This document shows positions 32,278-44,229 of a stretch of 64,000 bases of DNA, piece after piece. Made by a program: the position numbers and the translations under genes. This stretch comes from Dryococelus australis (Eukaryota > Arthropoda > Insecta > Phasmatodea > Phasmatidae): assembly GCA_029891345.1 (NCBI GenBank), contig CM057002.1, positions 60,936,777-61,000,776 on the forward strand. The letters are read 5' to 3'. The notes under the pieces are model-generated. The model searched no databases, was not told the origin of the DNA, and worked only from the letters and a program-made list of their open reading frames with translations. The first letter of the stretch is position 1; the number at the start of each line of letters is the position of its first letter.

Positions 32278-32330
32278 CCCATAGAGCCTTAACACAGAAG
32301 CGTGCATTAATACTTAAGTAAGAAGCCGCA

Positions 32331-32520
32331 GTTTCAAGATGGCCAGCGTACTGGCCTCAGGACCAGCAAAGCTATCCGGGTTCGATTCCAGGAGGGGTTG
32401 CAGCAAATGTGGCGGTCGTTGCCATTGGCAGACAGATTTCCTCGGAGTGCTGCCATATCCCCGCAGCTCCTGCGTTCCGTTTTTTCCCTACATCCAGCCA
32501 ACTTTATCCCCATGGGCGCT
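32331..32520 (+). repeat. tRNA-like SINE of a second type
   Basis: AAGATGGCCAGCGTACTGG followed by CCGGGTTCGATTCCAGG gives Pol III A-box-like and B-box-like elements. The body (GGCGGTCGTTGCCATTGGCA) differs from the common SINE. Ends not defined. Confidence 0.5.
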
Positions 32521-32527
32521 ATGAATC

Positions 32528-32755
32528 TATATGATGTTCATGGTAAAGTGAGCACTTTTGAGGCCCTAGTTACTTTTATCTTTCTGCCATATGTAACATT
32601 TGGCCACCTTTTAAAATAAATGTTTGGCATGTAAGATATAAACACAGTGTGTATATTCCACCGGACTTGGAAGTTAACGACTTAAGATAAAATAGTATAA
32701 GTGACATTTACTGACTATTATTCCAAATGTGCTCACTTTATCGTGAACAGTCTAT
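32528..32755. mobile_element. MITE-B copy 2
   Basis: TATATGATGTTCATGGTAAA to TTTATCGTGAACAGTCTATA. Same interior as 6829-7070 (CCCTAGTTACTTTT, ACACAGTGTGTATATTC). Confidence 0.82.
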
Positions 32756-32830
32756 ACACGCCATACTCTTCTGTACGAGCATAGGAGCTGAAATAGCGGT
32801 CCAAAATAGGGGGTTCATTTGGCCTGTACG

Positions 32831-33123
32831 TAGAAACGGGTGTTTTTCGCATAAATACTTATGGCCATGCTAGACTTCGATATCCTATGTCCATAACCAC
32901 AACTTCCTTTGGTTATTGGCCGCGCGTCTACATGAGAAGGTATGTTCTTATTTGACTGTGCCAGTCTTTAAAAAGTACTGTGATACTTAACGTTCATGAT
33001 TCGTGGACAGTCACTTAAGGCATGAGACATATAAAATCATTCAACCACGAAAGTGAATATGAATGAAAGTGTTTTAGAGAACAGCAGGACGTGAAATATT
33101 TTCGCGAAAAACACCTGCAGCTG
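32831..33123. mobile_element. hAT-like MITE (ACCTG-end subfamily)
   Basis: Left TAGAAACGGGTGTTTTTCGC, right TTTCGCGAAAAACACCTGC. Interior as 48122 (CTTCCTTTGGTTATTGGCCG). Confidence 0.88.
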
Positions 33124-33195
33124 CTTACACATAATTTCGTAACCAACTCGAGTGATCACAGCAACCTTTACACATTACGCCTTTTGATACAAACC

Positions 33196-33590
33196 TAGGA
33201 TAAATCACTCCACGTATGACGTGCTTGGTTCTTTTATAAACATGTCAAGTATCACAAGCTTTTTATACTAATGTTGACATAAAAGTGTATTATTTTCGTT
33301 TAAATTGAACTTTTACTTCTATTTAATCTATAAATTATAATATTTTATATATAATTAACAAGAATAAATGCAGAGAGAAAAAAGGCGTATTGGTAATGTT
33401 TAGTGCGGAATAATTCTCACGCAAAACGTTATTAAACTGAGTGCGCACGAATACAGTGCGTTGTCCATTCGGTGTAATTTATTAGACTTAGTTAAGCTTT
33501 GCTCTTATGAAGCGGAGGAATGTCCTGAAAGTAGATCTTCAGCAGGGCTTCAAACAAGTTGGAAGTAATCCTCGAATAGACTATTAGTGG
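33196..33590. mobile_element. MITE-C copy
   Basis: TATCACAAGCTTTTTATACT, CACGAATACAGTGCGTTGTC, CTTCAGCAGGGCTTC, and terminus AATCCTCGAATAGACTAT. The hAT-like insertion seen in the 24.6 and 45.2 kb copies is absent here. Confidence 0.85.
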
Positions 33591-33858
33591 TAGCCGTGGC
33601 CCACACACTATCGTACGCTAGATTAATTGTTCCGCTGCGACCAAACGTTTGTCCATAAAATGAATTGACCCGTATATTTACTTCAGAGTTTTCATTTCTC
33701 TAGGCAACCCCGGTATTACAATACACCTTTTTTACACTTGCATATGTTACACTGCGCACTGGAAATGCAGTCTCCCTTTTATGCTGGTAGACTAGAAATA
33801 ACAAGAAGTTGTCAAACTATTGAGCCTACTTTCCTCCGCATGGATTGTAAATAGTTTG

Positions 33859-34249
33859 TAGGCAGTTCGCGATCAAATAAGTTGTGTATTCCTCCTCCTT
33901 ATGTAAAAAAATTAACACTGCCATTTACATCATTACTTTATTCACGCGTCAACCAAGTGAAACACTGAAATTATTTAAAAAAAATAAATATTGTACAAAA
34001 CTGATAAATTTTAAACTTCTAAGCATAAAAAAACAGGCTAGAGGGGAAATAAATAATCGAAGGCATCACAAATGGTAACCTAACACTTTTTATTCGACGT
34101 TTAGTTATGGAACTACTTTCCCTCCATAGTTACCAACTTTACTGGGCGCATGTCACTCAACACCCCCGTCAAAATATGTGCAATTATCGGGCCGTGACAT
34201 TTTTCTAAGGTTGATTTCAAAAGTGCTCACTTTATCGTGAACTTCCTGT
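33859..34249. mobile_element. MITE-A copy
   Basis: Left AGGCAGTTCGCGATCAAATA with a deletion behind it, right TCACTTTATCGTGAACTTCC. Confidence 0.85.
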
Positions 34250-34269
34250 AGAATAGTTTTGATGAAGTT

Positions 34270-34440
34270 ATTATAAAGCTATGCGTCTCGTTGATAGCGC
34301 TCTCATTAGAGATGCAACCAGAAATAAATGCAATACTGGGGAGACAATTACAAATACACACCTGCCTTACCTGCGGGACTCGAACCCAGAACGCCTCCGT
34401 CGTAAAGTGGCGTGCAAGCAACTACATCACGGGGGGAGTA
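34270..34440 (-). repeat. tRNA-like stretch (SINE head or tRNA pseudogene)
   Basis: On the minus strand GTGATGTAGTTGCTTGCACG resembles an A-box region and TCTGGGTTCGAGTCCCGCAG a T-arm with a canonical B box. The acceptor-stem pairing is not evident, so I do not call a functional tRNA. Confidence 0.45.
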
Positions 34441-34934
34441 TTCGGAACATCAACTTCGATAGAAATCAGTCTAAAAATATAATATTATAATATTATAATT
34501 TTACAGGGACATCTATTTGAAAACAAGCGCGTAAGTCAGTTAACCCGTTCGGTCACACATTCATTTCCGAGTTGAAGTGTGGCAATGACGTAATTTGTTG
34601 GTATTAACTGTACCTGTGTTCAGCAATTTCTTCTCAACCAATGAGCAACGTGTTGCTTGTTCGGTAGTATTGGCATTAACCATTCACGTGAAAGAGGTGT
34701 AGAAAAGTCAACAAATAACACCATCCACGAGCAAGACTCGGCACTGGTGCCGAGTCTTCCTCCAAAGTAGTAAACAACAAGCAGATAATAGTTGGCCGAC
34801 TGTTGGCACATGTGGTACATGTTCGTCCACATGATTGTAAGTGTTTTCTTATGTGGTACACAATAAGACCACGTGAACAATAGTGACTGTATTTGCCTGG
34901 GAAGTATTTTTGATGTGGACCATTAAACACAAAT

Positions 34935-35560
34935 AAATTGACATAATTTAACGTATGGGCCACAAGCAAACATCAGTGAATCACATCACCCACTGGCATC
35001 TTAGAACACGTGGAAAACATGAGGCTGATGTATGCCAAAGAATATGAAAATTAGATCATTTTTCCGTATAAAATCCTCATGTGGTAGACAGGTTCAATTC
35101 TGATAGTTGGGCATCATCATGTGGCCAATAACGGATCACTTATCACAAAATGACTGACAGAATTTCACGTGGCCCGCAAGAAAACATCAATGAGACACCC
35201 ATAGGCATCTTAGAGTATGTAAATAACGTATGGCTGATGTATGCCAAAGAGTATGATTATAAGATCATGTTTGCGATCATGTACCCTCGCGTGGTAGAAT
35301 GGTTCATTTATGATAGTTGGGCATCATCATGTGGGAAATTGTGGGCCATTTAACACAAAATGACCGACGGAATTTTATATATGGTGCACAATCAAATGTC
35401 TTTGAAACACCCACGGACATCTTAGAGTATGTAGAGGATGAGTGGGTGATATTTTCCAAATATTACATAATATAAGGTCATGTTTGTACATAAAGCCCTC
35501 GCGTAGTAGAACAATTCATTTTTGATAGTTGGGCATCATCATGTGGGATAGCAGCATACT
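34935..35560. repeat. 211-bp tandem triplication
   Basis: The landmark TGATAGTTGGGCATCATCAT recurs at 35101, 35311 and about 35523. Other shared blocks are AAAATGACYGACRGAATTT and GGCATCTTAGA. The three units are diverged. All lie inside the element at 34544-36795. Confidence 0.85.
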
Positions 35561-36289
35561 TACCGCCTTTTGTGGTATGCCTACAGTTCCTTATTACTGA
35601 GGAAACATGATCAGCAAGCTTATGTTCCACTTATGGTATATCGATGATATGTTGCTGTGCTGTAGCAAATAGCATATGCGTATTCGATTGGTTTATTTCT
35701 GTCATGTATGTATGAAGTAGAATCATAACGTGACATTGCTAGTAATAGTAAAAAAAAATAGTTTTTAGACCAGAAACCTGCAAAGCATAACACACAAAAT
35801 AAAATCATTATTTTGCATTTTAAATTCTATCTGGAAATAGTCCGAAACTAAAATACTGGTCTTTTAAACAAAACGCATAAATCCCAATACTGACTCGTGA
35901 TACTAACATTGTCTCTACAGCAAAGCTAATAATGCATTATATATGTGAAGTAATTATCCAGATTTACTTAAAAGTTCGGATGTGAATACATAGTAGAGAA
36001 GTTGATAGCATACTTGACTGTAGACGAAAGGTTTGTGATTTCGATTCCAGGCTTCTCCAAAGAAATTTACTGATTGTGAAATAAAGCTGAAGATAGCACA
36101 TATAAATATGGTAAATACATCAATTTTATTTGGGTTAGACACAATTTTTTTTTATTGAAAATGCATGGTAAGCTGCATGTATGTGGGCCACAAGTGGCCA
36201 ATAGCTCAGCCACAATTGGCTTACCAACAGTTGGCTAGCGAAACGTCGTTTACTTATGGCAGGCCGGAAGCAGAAAGCGGGAAGTGGCC

Positions 36290-36440
36290 CCCGCTTGTGG
36301 TTAACTTACGGGCAACTTTAATTTTGCCAGACATCAGCCGACAGTTCATCAAGAAATAGCCCGCTTGTGGTTCACTTATGGGCAACTCTTGTTTTGCCAG
36401 ACTCTGGTTTTGCCTGACCTCTGCTGACAGTTAAATATCC
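36290..36440. repeat. 70-bp tandem duplication inside the piggyBac-like element
   Basis: CCGCTTGTGGTTAACTTACG and CCGCTTGTGGTTCACTTATG each begin a unit that continues with GGGCAACT and TTTTGCCAGAC. Confidence 0.85.
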
Positions 36441-36829
36441 ATATGTGGTCCACGCGTAAACACATCATACCACAGTCATCATTCATCATGTGTGCCACAT
36501 TCATCTGCGGGTGTATTCCTCTTCTTGAATGCCTGTGGATGCCGCATATGGGCTGCTTGTTCTCAATCAGATCTGCATTTGTGGGCCAACTATATTCTGC
36601 TACTTGGGCGTGTGGCTAGTGTTATTTGTGAACTTTTCTACACCTATTTCGCGTGAATGGTTAATGCCAATACCATCGAACAAGAAGTATGTTGTTCATT
36701 GGTTGAGAAGAAATTGCTGAATACAAGTACAGTTTATACCCAAAATTACGTGATTGCAACACGTTACTGGGAAATTAATGTGTGACCCGAACGGGCTAAA
36801 TCATGTAAGTTTTCATGGCCTTCCGTAAC

Positions 36830-38100
36830 ACTACTTGTGTGCTGAATTTGGTGAAATTTACTTCACCGGTTCCCGAGTAATAGGATTAAAGCTTTAGTTT
36901 CTCATTTGACGCTATCGTACTAAGCCTCCTAAAACAGGCCCTGTATAGGCACATCTGATTCTTCTAGTAGATAATGAAATATGTCACATTATTAAATAGA
37001 TATGATAACCGTATCTGTATTATTTATATTGCTGTAATACTGTAAATAAAGACAGACACACTTTAAACGTGGCTTGCTGTAGCACTACTAGTGTGAAAAG
37101 TTCGGTGGGAATCGGTTGATTGGCCCCGGAAATATGGCAAAAAAGTTCAATTTTCTAATGTGGTAGTATCTTCATTACTGGAGAACAAAACGGAGATATA
37201 TTGCCACATTCTATGTTTGTCATAGTTACTGTTACGTTTTAAGTCGGTTGAAATTGTTTGGGGCATGTGGTATACTGACATTAAATATTTGCACTGCTGT
37301 GATTTTGAAAATATGTGACTAGCTCCTTAAGTAGTGGATCTTTAGATAGAATATAAAACTATAATTTGTCGCCTGAATTTGGTAGGTACCGATTAATGGT
37401 TTCCCGAGATAGGATACGAAAACTTCATTTTTCATATGAGATTATCTTACAAAATAGGCGATAAAACCTGCTCTTGGTAGACGAATGTGATTACTGTAAT
37501 AGATACAGCCAGCATACACAGTTAAGTTGAAATTTGTTACATGGTTTCGTAGAAGTAGCATAGTATTCTTAATTGTTTATATGGCTGTAATTTTAATATA
37601 ATAGTCTAACCCACTGAAACATGCAAATTTACATGACATACTATAGCATTACTTAAGTGCCGTATTTGGTAGGAAACGGTTAATGGTTTCTATAGATATA
37701 ACGTTAAATCTTTATTTTCGTGTGGCGCTATCGTACAACATCGCCGGTTAATAACCTAACCACTGTTCAATGCGTACATGATGCACAGTCAAAGTACCGA
37801 ATGTGGTTTAAATGGGTTAAATGTTTCCCCAGATACAAAAGAAAGACTTTATTTTTTCAATTTGGGCTATCTTTGGGGATTAATGCCATTATCATTTTAC
37901 AAATCCAGTGCTTATATAATCCACTCCCAATGCTCGAAATTTGGCTTAAATCGGCTTAAATTTGGTTTTCAATATTGCCGCCATTGTGAAAAAAAGTACC
38001 CAGGATGATCAAAAACTATAGAAATCTGAAGCCCTTATTAAATACTATATGTAGACCTAATTTCGTTGAATTCGGTTGTCGGTTTTTAAAGTTATTAGAG
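36830..38100. repeat. Decayed tandem-repeat field, about 140/280-bp period
   Basis: Blocks related to GAATTTGGTRGGAAWCGGTT, AATGGTTTCCCGAGATA and TTTATTTTCRTATGGCGCTA recur near 36842, 37095, 37370, 37664, 37797, 37935 and 38060. Divergence is high. Scattered open frames are products of the repeat. A run of 13 G lies at 38119-38131. Confidence 0.6.
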
Positions 38101-38295
38101 GTGGAAAACGGCCTTGGTGGGGGGGGGGGGGCAATTTTCCAGACAGACAACCAGGAGATTACATAAGGTTATCTTTCCTTCGGAAAGTAGGCTAAAAATT
38201 GACCTAATGCTCGGCGCTGCATTGTGAGCGTAATGTTTAAACATGTAACCAGTGAAGTTAGTGTTCATAGTTACGTTACACATTTACATGCACAA

Positions 38296-38454
38296 CAAGT
38301 CCGCGATTTCACTTCGACTGCGCGTGAATAAAATGATCAGGCCCGTAGCAGCAATGATACATTTACGTAAGGCGGAAGGATACGATGTAATCAGAGGAGT
38401 AGATCCTCGGCGGGACTTTTCAAAAGTGCTCGGTTCACCGTGACCGTGAACAGT
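38296..38454. mobile_element. MITE-A right-end fragment
   Basis: GAATAAAATGATCAGGCCCG, TTTACGTAAGGCGGAAGG, and CAAAAGTGCTCGGTTCACCG followed by TGAACAGTCTA. The final TIR contains a 6-bp duplication (CCGTGACCGTGAACAG). Confidence 0.8.
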
Positions 38455-38459
38455 CTACA

Positions 38460-39700
38460 TGTAGATGCCATGCGCGTCCCTAATGTGTTTACTCTCAATT
38501 TAACAAAGACATATTAGCGCCTTACTAGCACGTAAGCAGGCATCTCCGAGAAGCCACATTAGCGAGAACCGACAGCTGTTCACACGTTACCCTTTTTCTT
38601 CAGTTTATTTGAAATATAATTTACGACGACGATATAGTTTCGTTTAATTGAGCTTCTTGTTATGGAGCTTTTTCGTAATATGTCCGGGACCACAGCCGAT
38701 TCCCAGCGAACTTTTCACACTATTCCTATCTGCGTATTTCGAAAATATTCTTAAGCAAATGTAACTTGCAGTAAGTGTGAAACTAATATGATTGGCATAT
38801 TTGATTGATGTATAAATGTATATGTTGTTGATTACAATATATTATATATTTGTTTATAAATCATGCAATTGTTTAACACACGTGTATCTATGGATCTAGG
38901 CGGAGTGTGTGTTTTTTTAATCGAAATTTCCGAGGTAGTTTAAATTTTCGACACGGCTTTTGAAAGAAACCATATCTCTTTTGTTATTAAAGCAATACCA
39001 CAATTAACTGAGCATTGTTATTATTATTATTATTTGGATAAAAACACCTACAGGTGCTCACTTTTGAAAGTAAGCACTGAGTGAAGAGGGTGATGTTATG
39101 TTTCCAATAAATTAAAAAAAAAAAAAAAATAGCTTCACATCTAAGCGTGTATTGTAATTTAAAGGGTAATATTTAAATCAACGACGACTCAAATCAGTTT
39201 CTTTTGGTTTAAATGTATTCAAATAAAAATTGTCGAAACATAACATATCTAACTATTAAAAAATTTTACAGTGTAACTTCATCAACGTTGCCCGCACACT
39301 TTCAATATTTGGTGTAATGTTAATATTGTTAATGTCGACTTTAAAAAAAAATTCATAATTAGCCGAAAATCAGCTGTAGCTATTGAATTCTCTCCTCGTT
39401 TCGTTCGGCGCAATCGACATATTTGCAGATGAATCTTAACGGGCCTGCCACCAGGAACTGTTATCCGCATTTGAGGTCGAGAAGCGCGGGAACGATAAGG
39501 GCTACACTGTAACGCGCATCAAGTAGCGACATCGTCATTAAGCGTAGGTCTTTGAACTGGCGTGTAGTGTTCTCTGCACGCTGCGCGTAGGCCTACTAAT
39601 GAAACCCAAACACATTGAAGTCTGCACACAATTACTGACACTTAAGACGAATTAGAAGTGAGTCAACTATAGCCACTGATGCAAGAACACCGGTTCTGTT
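38460..39700. other. Intron sequence, nothing assigned
   Basis: AT-rich. A MITE-A-like GGTGCTCACTTTTGAAAGTA scrap is at 39053-39072 and poly-A at about 39114-39130. No gene is seen. Confidence 0.5.
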
Positions 39701-39707
39701 GGTGTCT

Positions 39708-40072
39708 ATGTTAGAACTCACTATCGTCCTATTGGTCCAATACCACTCCGGGCACTAGCCTGTACTTTGCAGTGTTCATTATTGGCCGGTCATCAATCAA
39801 TGGAGAGCAGAGCAGATCTTGACCCAATCAAATGTTCTTTATCGTATAAATGGATTTACAATCAATCACGTCCCTTTGAGTGGATATAAAAAAGACATTC
39901 TATCTTTATCAATATAATTGTTACTGCGCTTTCGCGTTCTTGTAGGGTCGTGTTAATCACTAGCCAAACAAAGACTGCACAGCCGTGCGAGTTTCTTTCC
40001 TGAACAATAAAGAAATTTTCAAATTTGGTTTGCTCGAGCTACACTCGAGCATACTCTACAAAGTGTTAAGAG
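39708..40072 (+). repeat. Solo-LTR-like promoter repeat
   Basis: Contains CCTATTGGTCC (CCAAT box on the complement), GTGGATATAAAAAAG (TATA box, about 39887), TTACTGCGCTTTCG downstream, and an AATAAA (about 40006) before AGTGTTAAGAG. Aligns along its length with 44230-44586. TGTTA occurs at both borders and could be a 5-bp target duplication or part of the ends. No gag or pol sequence is adjacent. Confidence 0.6.
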
Positions 40073-40193
40073 ATGAACGTGTCGCATTATTTGGCGGAAA
40101 GCCCCAAAGTCAATGCTGCGCCCTTGAATGATTTCGTATTGTTTGACGCGTATATTGTGAGACACGGCGCTTTGGAACAGCAGTTTTCAGCTA

Positions 40194-40599
40194 AAGGCTC
40201 TTCACAATAAAGTGAGCACATTAACCTTAGAAAAAAGTCACTGCTCCTAACTTCATATATTTTAACGGGCGCATTGAGTGACATGTGCCCAGTAAAGTTG
40301 GTAACGAAGGATGGAAAGTAGTTCATAATCTTAACGGCGAATAAAAAGTGTTAGGTAACAATTTGTGATAACTTAAATTATTACTTTCACTTTATTTTTA
40401 TTTTTTTTAATGAATCGAAGTATAAAAATGAGCAGATTTGTGAAATATTTTCTTTTCCAATAACTTCACAGTTTTACTTGACCGACGCATAAATTAAGTG
40501 ATGTGACCCATGACAATGTTAATTTTATATAAGGCGGATAAATACGCAACGTTCATACAAGTAGTTCACAAGTGCTCATTTTACCGTGAACAGCCTATA
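40194..40599. mobile_element. MITE-A copy
   Basis: Left AAGGCTCTTCACAATAAAGT, right CATTTTACCGTGAACAGCC, interior near complete. Confidence 0.9.
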
Positions 40600-40630
40600 T
40601 GTAGGAGTGTTCTGAAATTGCGTTAATAAT

Positions 40631-40882
40631 GTGTGTGACGCCTTGAAAGCCATCGACAGCCGTCGTCTAAAAGCGCGTGTTCTTTTCGTATATCGGCACA
40701 TTGGACGCATGCTTAATATTTTCGCGGGAAAAACTTGTATTTCAAGCACCGGATCGCAGTTCGAGCGCCGGGCAAGCGGAAGAATTAAGGCGCTAATGGA
40801 AACTTTGAGAAATCCGCCATCCCGCGAACGTTCCACAGACGTTCGTCGCCGCAGCTTCAAGGATCACGCGCGTCGCGTGTGA
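40631..40882 (+). CDS. Unidentified basic 83-codon ORF
   Basis: Open from ATG at 40631 to TGA at 40880-40882 in GC-richer, CpG-dense DNA unlike its AT-rich surroundings. The predicted product is highly basic, with Arg-rich segments SRRLKARVLF and RERSTDVRRRSFK. No signal peptide, membrane segment or recognised domain. It lies between MITE-A and a family G element. The opposite strand is also open, which weakens the case. It could be a fragment of a mobile-element protein, a retrocopy, or chance in CpG-rich DNA. Confidence 0.25.
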   Translation: MCDALKAIDSRRLKARVLFVYRHIGRMLNIFAGKTCISSTGSQFERRASGRIKALMETLRNPPSRERSTDVRRRSFKDHARRV

Positions 40883-40967
40883 TATGGACTCGCAATGCCA
40901 GCGTCACGACTGATTCACGTTACAAGTAGTACAACACGTTTCAAGTAAGACGCCTCTAGCTTGATTT

Positions 40968-41346
40968 ATACACTCCAAGAAATTATTTGTAAATATACCA
41001 TGTTCAGTGTATACATACAGTGACAGAGCGCGAATGGTTAAATATTATCACAATTCATGCATGTGCAACGTTCCTGCAGTTGCTCAGGAAACAATCAAAT
41101 ACGTAGGAAAGTTCCTATATCTGTATAGTAACGATGCTAAACACTCCCATGTTTTCAGCATGTGCAACGTTCCTGCAGTTGCTCAGGAAACAATCAAATA
41201 CGTAGGAAAGTTCCTATATCTGTATAGTAACGATGCTAAACACTCCCATGTTTTCAGCCGTACGCGTAGTACTATCTCCATGCACTGTGTAGGTTAAAAA
41301 CTTCCATTACAGTTTAGGACTTTAACCAGAAATGTTTTTACAGTGT
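40968..41346. mobile_element. Family G element, copy 1
   Basis: Left end ACACTCCAAGAAATTATTTG, right end AGGACTTTAACCAGAAATG then TTTTTACAGTGT. Contains a perfect 99-bp duplication. Copies at 47916-48833 and 49379-49582. The ACACT...AGTGT tips suggest a DNA element but the superfamily is unclear. Confidence 0.7.
41060..41257. repeat. Perfect 99-bp tandem duplication
   Basis: 41060-41158 and 41159-41257 appear identical base for base, beginning CATGTGCAACGTTCC and ending CCCATGTTTTCAG. 99 is a multiple of three, which lengthens a chance open frame. Confidence 0.97.
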
Positions 41347-41349
41347 ATA

Positions 41350-41916
41350 GTTCAACGATGCGAGCCACATTCATCTAACGTAACACAAAACGGAAGGTCA
41401 TGCACACTTAATTAAAGCTTTCCAATACGTAACTTTTGCATGGTACGAGATACGTGAAACTATAGCATTTGATTTATCGGGCCAATCCCAATAGGGACGA
41501 AGTAACATATGTCTGTGTTGTCTGATCTCTGCTTCATATAGCTTGATTTTACTTTACTCAGCAGTCTGCTTACGTATTGAATCTTTCTTTACTCCCGGAA
41601 TGAAGGACGGAAAAACAATAGAATTTAGGGTACACTCTGAACTATATGATAAAACGGAATTTACAATTTTAAACTTCAGCAGTTAAGATTTTTGTTTTAG
41701 AAAAGTAGTAACAAACTGCGCGCACACACGCGCGCACAAATGATTGTGCAGTGGAAAGACAAAATATAATCCCAATGTCGTAAATAAATTGCAGCTCTCA
41801 AGTACTGGTTCTGACGTATGAAAGTGCATTGTACTGATTATACAGTGAAAAAAAAAAGTCGTTCTTTGGGACGTGTAAAACAAAATATTTATCAGTGCCT
41901 GAAATAGTTAACGTAC
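41350..41916. other. Intron sequence, nothing recognised
   Basis: Only a short CA/CG-alternating run near 41722-41738. Confidence 0.5.
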
Positions 41917-41924
41917 ATTATAAT

Positions 41925-42223
41925 TAGGGATGATGGAAAATCGCGAAAAATGTTTGAACCAACTTATATTCGATAACACTATAGCTGGTTTATCTTTTTA
42001 TGATTAGATGACCGAGGTTATGACTCGGCTAAGGTCTTTGCCGGCTAATCTCAAAATTTCTGCTTTAGAGTATCAGAATCCTCATTGGCCCAGTTAAATA
42101 GGATAATAACTTGATACATACATGACGGCCAATAAGAAAAGAAAACTGTCGGAAATATATACAGTACAGCATGTTGAATCCTAGCAAATGGTCTACTTTT
42201 CCCGCCATAAACCATCATCTCTA
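41925..42223. mobile_element. hAT-like MITE, intact
   Basis: Ends TAGGGATGATGGAAAATCGC and CCATCATCTCTA, flanked by perfect ATTATAAT (41917-41924, 42224-42231). A distinct subfamily with a weaker CGCG core. Confidence 0.94.
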
Positions 42224-42286
42224 ATTATAATACATGCCACAGAAAGTTTCTGAATGTCATAAACACTCCACGCTGACATCACGCGC

Positions 42287-42302
42287 GCTCTCTCTCTCTC
42301 TT

Positions 42303-42358
<56 letters not shown>

Positions 42359-42359
42359 T
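42287..42359. repeat. (CT)n-(AC)n compound microsatellite
   Basis: CT repeats with TTTC interruptions followed by an AC run. Confidence 0.97.
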
Positions 42360-42509
42360 CTTTCTCCCTCTTTCCTCCTAGCGTACACGAAAGGTCGCTA
42401 TATTTCCAAAAAAAAAAAAAACATTATTTTATATTTGTACCAAATAATGTAGACTATGTAGATGAAAAATGTAATTTAATTCAAATTGTATTAACATTTT
42501 TTGGTTTAA

Positions 42510-42825
42510 CCCCTTAACATACTATCCCGAGTATACTCGTACACGTCTAACATGTTACAGAACAGGTGAACTCATGGTCGGTGCTGTACAAGTTGAGAAG
42601 CTAGTGCCAATAAAGACATCGCATTTCCCTGGGCAATGCTACTGGCAGCTGTTGACACACGAAACTATTTTGTAATTGGTTATTACTTGTACCATGTGTC
42701 TACTGAAACCATTTCCATGGGCTCCAAAGAGTCAGTTCTGATAAGCAATTCATAAGTGCTTCTCACACCACAAATGCCTACTTTTGCTGCACCTGAAATC
42801 AAAACAGATTGTGTACGTTATGAGG
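42510..42825. mobile_element. piggyBac-like MITE
   Basis: TTAA (42506-42509) then CCCCTTAACATACTATCCCG. The right end TACGTTATGAGG followed by TAAA is a decayed form of the TACGTTAAGGGG-TTAA seen in the sibling at 59939. Confidence 0.8.
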
Positions 42826-42829
42826 TAAA

Positions 42830-44225
42830 AAATGTTTTATATAATAACATGTTATAACCAGTTTTAATTTTTTGGTTATTTGCGAATAAGAAATAATTAA
42901 GTCCCTAGCAGTAAAGAGATAGTCCCAATCTAAAAAATGGAAATGAGCTTATTCAAGAAGTCTGATTAATATCATGCAATAAGGTTATCGCATTAAAACA
43001 ATCGAATACAAATTAATGCTTTTAAAAATGTTCTTTACCTGCAGTTGCTTTTGAATTTTTGTGAATTTAAGAATCTATGCACGCCTTAAAATAAATTAAT
43101 TCGTCATTCAAAATCCTTTCCTTGGTTTGCAAGTTTCAAAAACCTTAAAATCATGACTATTTGATATAAAATATACGCAATCGAAAAATGTAATAAGCGG
43201 GTGTCGCACCCTTATTGCCTTCGTTGTATGACGTTAGCAACATTGTTTGGACAGGTTTATTATCTGCCACGATGAACGAACTGACAATATTTGTGGTAAC
43301 TCAAATACAACTTTTTTTTTCAGAACTGCACTTGTTTCGTTAGGCAAGCTTGGCTTTTATAACTACGTGTACATAGAAACGATTACAGTAAGACAGGTCA
43401 TTTGCTCAACTTAAATGTCCGGGAGGTACGGACGTAGCGATATATTTCCAAGAGACGCTATTATTCACGAGGTATTGCAACATTTGGTTGTGGTTCAACT
43501 TCTTCCACAAAATGTTGGCATTGCCTGATGTGCTGGGGCAATAGAAAATGAACGCGTAAGTCATAACAGAGGTAAAGTGGGATGCGAAACATAACCGAGT
43601 TGGCGAGAGAAACAGGCAGCGACTGATAAAAAAAAATTTTCAACACGAATGTTTGTTTGGTGACTAAACACAGTGCATAACTAAAAGGCAGAAGCTGCTG
43701 ATGCGTATCACACCGAGTCCAATCGTGTTTTCCTTCGCAACGAACTGTGGAAGTGGCTTATCTGCATCCGCTTCAAAATGACGTGCGCACGCTCATACGA
43801 TATGCATCTCCTAGTTAATAGGATTACACTCGAGTCTGGTTTTATTGCCATTTATAACTGATTAGTGAAGCTTACTCTTTGTGCTGACGCCTGTTGAAAG
43901 TGGTCTGCTGTTTACGCGCGCGCCGACGGTCGTTTGTCACTTGTTTTGGAGTTTTCAAGAGCAAAAGCAGCGCTCGGCCACATATCACTTATGCAGATAT
44001 CGCGCCCCCAGTTGTAGCAGACACTTGGGCTGTATTTTATGAAGATAGTAGCAGATAACACGCGTCGTTACTGGAGTTAAGCCTTGTATTCGCGGGTGTG
44101 ATCGCGATATATTTAGAAGCGGAGGTACATCGATTCTTTCATTACTAACTGTTACTTGCTGAAATAGACATTTCTCTATAAAAATTATTACTTGGTTTGG
44201 GAGAAAATATAAGGTCCGCGCACAT
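42830..44225. other. Intron sequence, nothing assigned
   Basis: No sustained coding frame with splice context. A short GC-rich stretch near 43900-44000 shows no family match. Confidence 0.45.
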
Positions 44226-44229
44226 TTAC

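Larger units (their letters stand above)
34544..36795. mobile_element. 2.25-kb piggyBac-like inverted-repeat element
   Basis: Left end CCCGTTCGGTCACACATT after TTAA (34540-34543). The right end is complementary to CCCGTTCGGGTCACACATT, followed by CTAA (36796-36799), a one-base change from TTAA. The inverted arms extend about 170-190 bp and include CAGCAATTTCTTCTCAACCA and AACCATTCACG on the left. No transposase-length frame is present. The inside holds a 211-bp triplication and a 70-bp duplication with the motif TGTGGGCCACAAG. Non-autonomous, or a heavily rearranged derivative. Confidence 0.8.

Noticed and set aside
34375-34440. Functional tRNA gene on the minus strand
   Set aside because: The B box is good, but no complete cloverleaf or acceptor stem could be assembled; SINE head or pseudogene is more likely.
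42287-42452. Ser/Leu-rich 72-codon frame
   Set aside because: Translation of a (CT)n-(AC)n microsatellite.
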